From assembly GCA_964642165.1 (NCBI GenBank), contig CAZXOC010000238.1, positions 1 to 12,018 on the forward strand: DNA of 12,018 bases, given 5' to 3'. Below are positions 8,001 to 12,018 of the stretch, in pieces. This DNA is from CAYRVX01 sp964642165. GTDB lineage: Bacteria > Planctomycetota > Phycisphaerae > SM23-33. Every line of letters starts with the position of its first letter. Position 1 is the first letter of the stretch. The notes beneath the pieces are model-generated. The model was not told where the DNA came from, searched no databases, and saw only the letters and a program-made list of their open reading frames with translations. Made by a program: the position numbers and the translations under genes.

Positions 8001-8225
8001 ACGACCTCCCTGAGCGATCCCCCCCGCGCCAACGCCGAGCTGCTGGTCAACAGCGCCTACTGGCTCATCGGCAAGCAGGACATGATCGCCAGCGGGCCCG
8101 TCCAGGCCATCATGCGGGAGATCCCCGCCGCCGCGAAGGTCTGGCTGGTCTTGATCTACTGCGGCCTGCTGCCGGCCGCCGTGCTGTGCGTCGGCGGGAT
8201 CGTCCTGCTGATCCGCCGCAGGTAG
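5061..8225 (+). CDS. gldG: GldG-like ABC auxiliary protein with extra N-terminal membrane domain and long helical insertion
   Basis: This 1054-residue protein starts with five membrane helices (about 22-47, 55-78, 87-109, 130-152, 161-183). The GldG/ABC_transp_aux-like part begins near 194 (YLHVSMETLGRYGLSPRTKN) and continues through VRLTCVYTS (223-231) and KVTVANVTTDAGKA (258-271). Residues 285-590 are almost purely helical and charged, rich in Ala, Lys, Glu and Asp, with coiled-coil character, and interrupt the fold. The core resumes at NLVIVEAGDKVAVVKFDEVWP (603-623), with LLIVLPPPPNVP (729-740), IRDGTPAIFLASFF (766-779) and ARIVVLGNASGLLDGYL (953-969). A last helix (1024-1050) ends in IRRR. 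The long loop is therefore probably extracytoplasmic and held at both ends in the membrane. Typical GldG proteins are, from memory, about half this length. A Met-rich patch lies at 780-790. It should be the accessory subunit of the ATPase/permease. Family assignment is firm; the roles of the added parts are unknown. Confidence 0.85.
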   Translation: MAIKTPTPPPQSIETLDPSKTYLAGAVASLLGLLATAGAAFGLIWYLTSAEAQTELIAYLLLLTALAVVGLIAGVQLFRGHPGAQQLLLVYWCGVVVAATVLTFAVILWRVPEGLAEQFGEATSDSLTPWVTVLGLVVLVLAALVVGLLAAASQAGSRQRYASIVIVSVAGAIAVAVGANLVAQYENPEKDRKNYLHVSMETLGRYGLSPRTKNVLKDVKTPVRLTCVYTSTDKAKQTEERRERVLELLEDMKIYGEKVTVANVTTDAGKAKLLQRLRGQLGTQADKHHAYVKKFHDETEAFLATLEADRQKWESHPKDSYLNMWSLPVEISAAMRSGIEKLQKAHKKVSDGLAGTSLPDYADLVREIKEATKDFQEMLEKAVELVESVGKIAQAAGEGDKQKAARKAVDDCAAAVQKAVQAVGKANDPDPSKPADVLGAYVAAAREAARQAAAAAKQLDEIAGEDEAALLRENRFYVVPAGMVQFVLSDYYRQLGQLVANEAAEADAVARNAKPDYQKRFIRQVRGKAARIGQSFDVARVTATDFLQRLATVDERSKADLAAADSGDLFKDALAKFKAAIDEADDLPDRKDTSLSTEITGENLVIVEAGDKVAVVKFDEVWPLRVQDFGMSPSDDDAPQKRVFNGDGAIGSKVLSMTQKPFAVVLLAYWGPGPGMPPQMARMIPPSDIPLRALGTVRKRLEQANFAVEDWNLNDDMPDPNEHKDRPKLLIVLPPPPNVPQSPWQRTPQPTPKFQPQHAEKVTRAIRDGTPAIFLASFFMPRRMGMFMPMSQTTYAWGAYLRDEWGIEVMTDYLVVPAVGDEQNPGRYKVDGQRFGYLPLNSFSDDHPIGKPLQSQRVLWPNLCPIRRRQDARGEQDELPEGVAVDSLLTIPKGWETCWATRHIQELLRMFRNVEGSYIWPTYPPEGDDLRAGFDVAVAATRQKNAGKGIEPARIVVLGNASGLLDGYLDREIPLRDAKGTTSLSDPPRANAELLVNSAYWLIGKQDMIASGPVQAIMREIPAAAKVWLVLIYCGLLPAAVLCVGGIVLLIRRR

Positions 8226-8318
8226 GGCGCGGCTGCCCGGGCCGCACCCGGCGGACGCGCCGCCGTTCGGGACTCTCGTATACCTGCCACCGTTGATCGT
8301 GGTCGGAGTGGAAGGACT
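8226..8318 (+). other. Intergenic gap between gldG-like and DUF4340 genes
   Basis: This 93-bp gap holds a small GC hairpin (cggcg-gacg-cgccg region, 8249-8262) without a T-run and a TATACC box (8279-8284) with no recognisable -35 element. The DUF4340 gene is in the same direction and probably reads through from upstream; a weak internal promoter is possible. Ribosome-site candidates are GGAG at 8305-8308 and GGAAGG at 8310-8315. Confidence 0.35.
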
Positions 8319-10691
8319 ATGAAGCCGAAAACGACAATCGTCCTGGGCGTGCTTTTGCTGGCCTGCGTGGTGCTGGCGCTGTTCTCGGGCGACCTGTTCA
8401 CCTCGTCGAAGAAGCCGGACGACGACGCCCAGGCCAAGGAGGAGAAGCTCTTCGATCCCGCCCCGGGCAAGGCGGTGCGGCTCACCCTCGAGGGCAAGAC
8501 CGGCTCGTTCGTCTTTCGCAAGGAAGGCGACGAGTGGCGGATCCTCCAGCCCATCCGGGCCAAGGCCGACAAGTGGGACGTCGACAGCATCGCCGACGCC
8601 GTGAAGGACCTGAAGGGCTACGTCGCCGAGGGCGTCGGCAACGAGACGACCGGCCTGGACAAGCCCCTCTGGACCGTCACGGTGGTCGACGAGAAGGACA
8701 AGACCTTCCGCGTGCTCGTCGGGCGCCCCCGGCCGATGAAGGACAACGAGACGTACGTCCGCCTGGGCGGCTCGAAGCAGGTCCACGTGGCCAAGGTCGA
8801 CCTCGCCTACAAGCTCAACAAGACCCTCAGCGAGTTCCGCAGCGACTCCGTCCTGGACCTGAAGACCGACAAGATCGCGCGCGTCCGCATCACCGGGCGC
8901 GAGAGCTTCGAGCTGGTCAAGAAGGGCGACGCGTGGGGGATCGTCCAGCCGATCTCCGCCTCCGCCGACGCCGACAAGGTCAAGGACTTACTCGACGACG
9001 TCGCCCGCGTGACGGCCAGCGAGTTCGTCGACGACGAGCCGGAGGACCTGGCCCCCTACGGGCTGGACACGCCGAGCCTGCTGGCCGAGATCGAGATGCA
9101 GCCCGAGAAGCCCGCCACCAGCCAGGCCACCACCCAGGAGACGCAGCCCGCGCCGCCCAAGGCGGGGCGGAAGTACGGCCTGGCCATCGGCAAGCGGGTC
9201 CGCGACAAGCTCTACGCCAAGCTCACCCACGAGAAGCCCGTCTTCAAGGTCAACGAGTCCCTCCTGAAGGACCTCCAGCCCAAGCTCGTGGACCTCCGCG
9301 TCAAGAAGGTCCTGTCGCTGACCCGCGGCGACGTCGCGGGCGTCGAGCTGGTCCTGCCGTCCGGCAAGGCCACCCTCAGCAAGCAGGACGCCCAGTGGCG
9401 CATGACCGCGCCGCTGAAGGGCGCCGCGGACGAGGACGCCGTCGAGAAGCTCCTCGGCGACGCCGCCGACCTGAAGGCCGCCGACTTCAAGGATGGCGTC
9501 GAGGACCTGGGCCTCTACGGCCTGGACAAGCCGGCGGGAAAGATCACCTTCCGCCTGGCCGGCAAGGACGAGACCACCACCCTCCTGATCGGGCGCAAGA
9601 CCCTCTCCGGCGAGATGACGTTCGTCAAGTCCGCCGCCGGACAGGCCGTCGCCGTCGTGCCGACGGGCGACGTGAAGGGCCTGCTGGCCGAGCCCCCGAC
9701 CTACTGGAGCCGCGGCATCCTGAAGCTGCCCGACGACGCCGAGGTCACCCACCTGCAGCTCCGCCGGACCGACGAGACCTTCACCCTCGCCCGCGATCCC
9801 AACGACGACTGGCAGCTCAGCACCCCCCTGGCCGCCCCCGGCGACAAGGACCACGTCGAGAAGGTCGTCGATCACCTCGAGGACCTCCGGGCCGACAAGA
9901 TCGTCTATCTCGGCCCGACCATCCCCGATATGTACGCCAGGGCCAAGGACATCATGCAGGTGCTCGTGACGGCCGAAACCCCCGCGCCCGTGCCGGAGAC
10001 CCAGCCCGCCAGCCGCCCCGCCACCCAGGCGACCACCCAGGCGACCCGACCCGCCGCCACCCAGCCCGCCGCGACCAAGCCGGCCGCCACCCAGCCCGCC
10101 GCCACCAAGCCGGCCGCCACCAGACCTGCGCCCAAGCCCAGCATCGAGAAGCACCAGATCACCGTGGCCAAGGTCGGCCTGCACTCCTACGCCTGGCTCG
10201 CGGGGACGAAGGTCCTCGCCGTCGGCGAGTTCGCCCCCAGTCTCTACGACGACCTCGCCGCCGAGCTGCGCAGCCGCCGGATCTGGACCCTCGACCCCGA
10301 CAAGATCCGGGGCATCCGCCTGACCGCCGAGGCCGACTCCCTCGAGCTCCGCAAGGACGGCGAGGACTGGACCTACACCGCCGACCGCTACGTCAAGATC
10401 GACGCCGAGAAGGTCGGCGACTACTTGAAGGACATCAAGGAGCTCGAGGCCGAGCGGTTCGCCACGCACGCCCCGCCGCCCGACCCCGCCAAGTACGCCC
10501 TCGACAAGCCGTGGCTGACGCTGGAGGTGACCGACGAGAAGGGCGCCGCGTCCAGCCTGTCCCTGTCGCACACCGGCGTCTCGAAGACGGAGGACCGCTA
10601 CGGGCAGGCCTCGGCCGTCCCGGGCGTCTTCGTCGTGTCGGCCTCGGACATCGAGAAGCTCAGCAAGAAGCTCAAGGACTTCAAGAAGTAG
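8319..10691 (+). CDS. Membrane-anchored multi-module DUF4340 protein
   Basis: This 790-residue protein starts MKPK followed by one hydrophobic helix (7-22), likely an uncleaved membrane anchor; a Cys at 15 is not in a good lipobox. The rest should face outside. At least five copies of the DUF4340 module are visible, each with a strand pair, then W-x(3)-P-like text, then a charged helix: W73 (WRILQPIRAKAD), W206 (WGIVQPISASAD), W360 (WRMTAPLKGAAD), W498 (WQLSTPLAAPGD) and W684 (WTYTADRYVKID). Most are followed by a YGLDKP-like motif (111-116, 247-252, 400-405, 726-731); the fourth copy lacks it. Two flexible linkers interrupt the array: residues 264-280 and 556-607, rich in Pro, Ala, Thr and Gln. 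In planctomycetes and other bacteria DUF4340 genes commonly follow GldG-like genes, so this is likely a further extracytoplasmic partner of the ABC machine. No enzymatic motif was seen. Confidence 0.85.
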   Translation: MKPKTTIVLGVLLLACVVLALFSGDLFTSSKKPDDDAQAKEEKLFDPAPGKAVRLTLEGKTGSFVFRKEGDEWRILQPIRAKADKWDVDSIADAVKDLKGYVAEGVGNETTGLDKPLWTVTVVDEKDKTFRVLVGRPRPMKDNETYVRLGGSKQVHVAKVDLAYKLNKTLSEFRSDSVLDLKTDKIARVRITGRESFELVKKGDAWGIVQPISASADADKVKDLLDDVARVTASEFVDDEPEDLAPYGLDTPSLLAEIEMQPEKPATSQATTQETQPAPPKAGRKYGLAIGKRVRDKLYAKLTHEKPVFKVNESLLKDLQPKLVDLRVKKVLSLTRGDVAGVELVLPSGKATLSKQDAQWRMTAPLKGAADEDAVEKLLGDAADLKAADFKDGVEDLGLYGLDKPAGKITFRLAGKDETTTLLIGRKTLSGEMTFVKSAAGQAVAVVPTGDVKGLLAEPPTYWSRGILKLPDDAEVTHLQLRRTDETFTLARDPNDDWQLSTPLAAPGDKDHVEKVVDHLEDLRADKIVYLGPTIPDMYARAKDIMQVLVTAETPAPVPETQPASRPATQATTQATRPAATQPAATKPAATQPAATKPAATRPAPKPSIEKHQITVAKVGLHSYAWLAGTKVLAVGEFAPSLYDDLAAELRSRRIWTLDPDKIRGIRLTAEADSLELRKDGEDWTYTADRYVKIDAEKVGDYLKDIKELEAERFATHAPPPDPAKYALDKPWLTLEVTDEKGAASSLSLSHTGVSKTEDRYGQASAVPGVFVVSASDIEKLSKKLKDFKK
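10051..10128 (+). repeat. 30-bp coding repeat for the TQPAATKPAA linker
   Basis: Two adjacent 30-bp copies (10051-10080 and 10081-10110) differ at only two positions, and a partial third copy begins at 10111. They are in frame in the DUF4340 gene and encode TQPAATKPAA-type units in the Pro/Ala/Thr/Gln linker. The near identity at DNA level suggests recent slippage or duplication, so linker length may vary between strains. Confidence 0.8.
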
Positions 10692-10767
10692 CGCCCCCCG
10701 GGCCGCGGGGCCGGCGCACGGGCCGGCGCGCCGGGGCCGGAAAGCCCTAACCGCGGGACGAGGCGTC
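10692..10767 (+). terminator. GC-rich inverted repeats after the DUF4340 gene (possible terminator)
   Basis: Just after the stop there is a 7-bp inverted repeat (ccggcgc at 10711-10717 with gcgccgg at 10728-10734, loop 10 nt), and a perfect 12-bp palindrome (10723-10734) sharing its right arm. A direct copy of ggccggcgc is also present. There is no T-run, so it is not a classical Rho-independent terminator. It may end or slow the upstream operon or protect its 3' end. Confidence 0.3.
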
Positions 10768-10776
10768 TGTTATTAT
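10768..10776 (+). promoter_or_regulatory. Extended -10 promoter of the secreted helical protein gene
   Basis: TGTTATTAT (10768-10776) gives an extended -10 element, TG-N-TATTAT, matching five of six -10 positions. It is the only clearly AT-rich spot in this very GC-rich gap. No TTGACA-like box lies 17 nt upstream, which extended -10 promoters can tolerate. Transcription would start near 10783, about 55 nt before the ATG. This suggests the last gene can be expressed separately from the ABC operon. Confidence 0.55.
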
Positions 10777-10838
10777 AGGTGGGCGGGTTGCCGCGGGCCC
10801 CGCCGGCCGACAGGACGCCTGCGCTGGGAGAGTCGTAG

Positions 10839-11828
10839 ATGCGTCGAAGAAGATCGCTTGTGGCCTGGGCGACTGTGATCGCGGCCTGGTGCCTGGCCGC
10901 CGCGCCGGGCGCGGGCGCGGGCATCACCCGGGAGAAGCTCGACGAGATCATCCAGAAACTCGAAGCCAACGGGCAGTCCTGGCTCAAGGGCGAGACGATC
11001 GCCCCCGACGCGCGGGTCGACCTCGCCAAGGTCCGCTTCGACCAGGCGTCCGTCCCGCACCTCGAGGCCGCCCTGAAGTCCTCCCGCCGCGACACCGCCC
11101 GGCTGTACGCCCTCAACCGCCTGCTGGAGCGCCTCCAGGCCGCCGACCAGGGAACCGTCCGCGCCGCCCTGCCCGCCGTCAAGATGCTCCACGCCCGCAC
11201 CAAGAGCGGCTACCGGACCTTCCCCAAGCTCACCAAGCGCCAGGCCGACAGCCTCAAGATGCCCCCCTTCAACCCGCGCCTCACCACCGACTTCATCATG
11301 GGGCGCATGGCCGTCCTCGACAAGCAGCGCGAGTCCAAGGTCGCGCGCGAGATGCACATCGCCCGCCACAACGAGGTCGTCAGCGACATCGAGAAGAGCG
11401 CCTTCCGGCTGATGTTCCTGGCCGGGGAAGCCCGGGAGGACAGCGCCCTGGTCAAGACCATGTTCCTCGAGGAGCGCAAGGGCAACGCCATCTTCCTCAC
11501 CATCGCCAACACCTTCGCGGACCCCGGCAACAAGATCGACCCCGAGCGAGCCCGGAAGGTCTACCCCCTCTTCCGCTCCCACCTCAGCCGCCTCGCCATG
11601 CAGAACAAGCGCAAGTACGTCGACCCCGGCAAGGCCAACCTCCAACGGTCCGGCACGAGCGCCTTCACCCAGAAGGACGACTACGCCGGCATCCGGATCC
11701 TCAAGGCCTACAACCGCCTCGTCGAGGCCACCAAGCTGCCCAGCCTCAAGAAAGTCCGCGTGCCGTCGAACAAGGAGATCGACGAGTTCCACAAGAGGCT
11801 GAGGGCGAAGGCCAAGAAACGCAAGTAG
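10839..11828 (+). CDS. Secreted helical protein of unknown family
   Basis: I do not recognise this 329-residue protein. It begins MRRRR with a hydrophobic segment to about residue 23 and an AGA-G site near 25-28, a clear type I signal peptide, so it should be exported. The mature part looks mostly alpha-helical and rich in Lys, Arg and Ala: helices are likely at 30-44, 71-81, 83-103, 105-121, 152-213 and 234-259. There is no cysteine after the signal peptide and no obvious catalytic motif. A conserved-looking central stretch is FIMGRMAVLDKQRESKVARE (152-171). The C-terminus is strongly basic (KAKKRK). A GGGAG site (10826-10830) lies 8 nt before the ATG. It follows the DUF4340 gene by 147 bp with its own likely promoter, so a link to the ABC system is only positional. 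Good codon use and the signal peptide argue that it is a real gene. Confidence 0.8.
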   Translation: MRRRRSLVAWATVIAAWCLAAAPGAGAGITREKLDEIIQKLEANGQSWLKGETIAPDARVDLAKVRFDQASVPHLEAALKSSRRDTARLYALNRLLERLQAADQGTVRAALPAVKMLHARTKSGYRTFPKLTKRQADSLKMPPFNPRLTTDFIMGRMAVLDKQRESKVAREMHIARHNEVVSDIEKSAFRLMFLAGEAREDSALVKTMFLEERKGNAIFLTIANTFADPGNKIDPERARKVYPLFRSHLSRLAMQNKRKYVDPGKANLQRSGTSAFTQKDDYAGIRILKAYNRLVEATKLPSLKKVRVPSNKEIDEFHKRLRAKAKKRK

Positions 11829-11850
11829 CGCCCCTCCCGTTGGTTCCCCC

Positions 11851-12018
11851 TGCCGTTTGGCGGGCCGGCTTGCCGGCCGCTCTCTTGCCGTCTGGCGGCG
11901 GGCCTTGGCCCGCGTGTCTTCTGCACCCAGACGCCGCGCCGCGATCAGCGCACGCCGACGGATCTTCCCTTACCCTTACCGCGCCGCTTGGCGGCGCGGT
12001 AACGCGGCCCGCAAGCGG
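11851..12018. repeat. Cluster of short palindromic repeats with CTTG-type loops
   Basis: The stretch after the last gene has no coding signal. A 12-bp motif gccg[t/c][t/c]tggcgg occurs three times (11852-11863, 11887-11898, 11983-11994). The first two copies are directly followed by hairpins with different stems but the same CTTG loop: ggccgg-cttg-ccggcc (11863-11878) and gcgggc-cttg-gcccgc (11898-11913). The third lies inside a perfect 11-bp stem with a TTG loop (11977-11987 with 11991-12001). A fourth small palindrome, ccgcaagcgg (12009-12018), carries the reverse complement CAAG and reaches the window edge. This looks like an intergenic REP-like palindromic family. It may also act as a 3'-end or terminator structure for the upstream gene. 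Confidence 0.6.

Noticed and set aside
4950..8786. 1278-codon minus-strand open frame opposite gldF/gldG
   Set aside because: The translation is a low-complexity run of Leu, Gly, Val, Arg, His and Asp, typical of the antisense of GC-biased codons. It has no domain, and the plus-strand gene is clearly real.
8534..10750. 738-codon plus-strand frame overlapping the DUF4340 gene, and the 527-codon antisense frame at 8988-10571
   Set aside because: Both are shadow frames of the DUF4340 gene: Arg/Gly/Pro-rich or Gly/Leu-rich, and without domains or a signal peptide.
10773..11792. 339-codon minus-strand open frame opposite the secreted helical protein
   Set aside because: The plus-strand product has a proper signal peptide and ribosome site. 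The antisense translation is Gly/Leu/Val/Asp-rich and featureless.
11708..11926. 72-codon minus-strand frame entering the palindrome cluster
   Set aside because: It is mostly antisense to the end of the secreted protein gene and spans two hairpins. There is no convincing ribosome site or domain.

Overview
The window is about 12 kb of very GC-rich bacterial DNA with strong G/C preference at third codon positions. That bias leaves long spurious open frames on the opposite strand and in other frames. Gene content points to a planctomycete, most likely class Phycisphaerae or a relative: a Gld-type ABC operon followed by a DUF4340 protein, a large SpoIVB-type (peptidase S55) protein, a beta-propeller protein with a Lys/Pro-rich stretch, and Pro-Ala-Thr-Gln linkers in secreted proteins. 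The phylum is inferred from these features, not from a marker gene. No rRNA, tRNA, CRISPR array, transposase or phage gene was seen.

Layout. (1) Positions 1-3068, minus strand: a two-gene unit, read right to left, of a secreted peptidase-S55-domain protein (1074-3068) and, 12 nt downstream, a secreted beta-propeller protein whose C-terminus runs off the left edge (1-1061). (2) Positions 3069-3360: a divergent intergenic region with a perfect TTGACA -35 box facing right and a hairpin plus T-run facing left. (3) Positions 3361-10691, plus strand: a four-gene operon of an ABC ATPase (GldA-like), a six-helix permease (GldF-like), a 1054-residue GldG-like protein and a 790-residue membrane-anchored DUF4340 protein. 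The gldF and gldG frames overlap by 10 bp. (4) Positions 10839-11828, plus strand: a secreted, helical protein of unknown family behind its own probable extended -10 promoter. (5) Positions 11829-12018: a non-coding tail holding a cluster of short palindromes built on one shared motif.

How the genes may work together. The ATPase and permease should form an ABC-2 type machine. GldG-like and DUF4340 proteins are its usual partners in this gene order and would supply large extracytoplasmic parts. In Flavobacterium, GldA/F/G are needed for gliding; the role in planctomycetes is not established and I do not claim gliding. Two features stand out: the GldG-like protein has an extra five-helix membrane domain at its N-terminus and a roughly 300-residue helical insertion in the middle, and the DUF4340 protein carries five recognisable copies of its module. 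The divergent S55 protein and propeller protein are also exported and might act in the same compartment, but nothing in the sequence ties them functionally to the ABC system.
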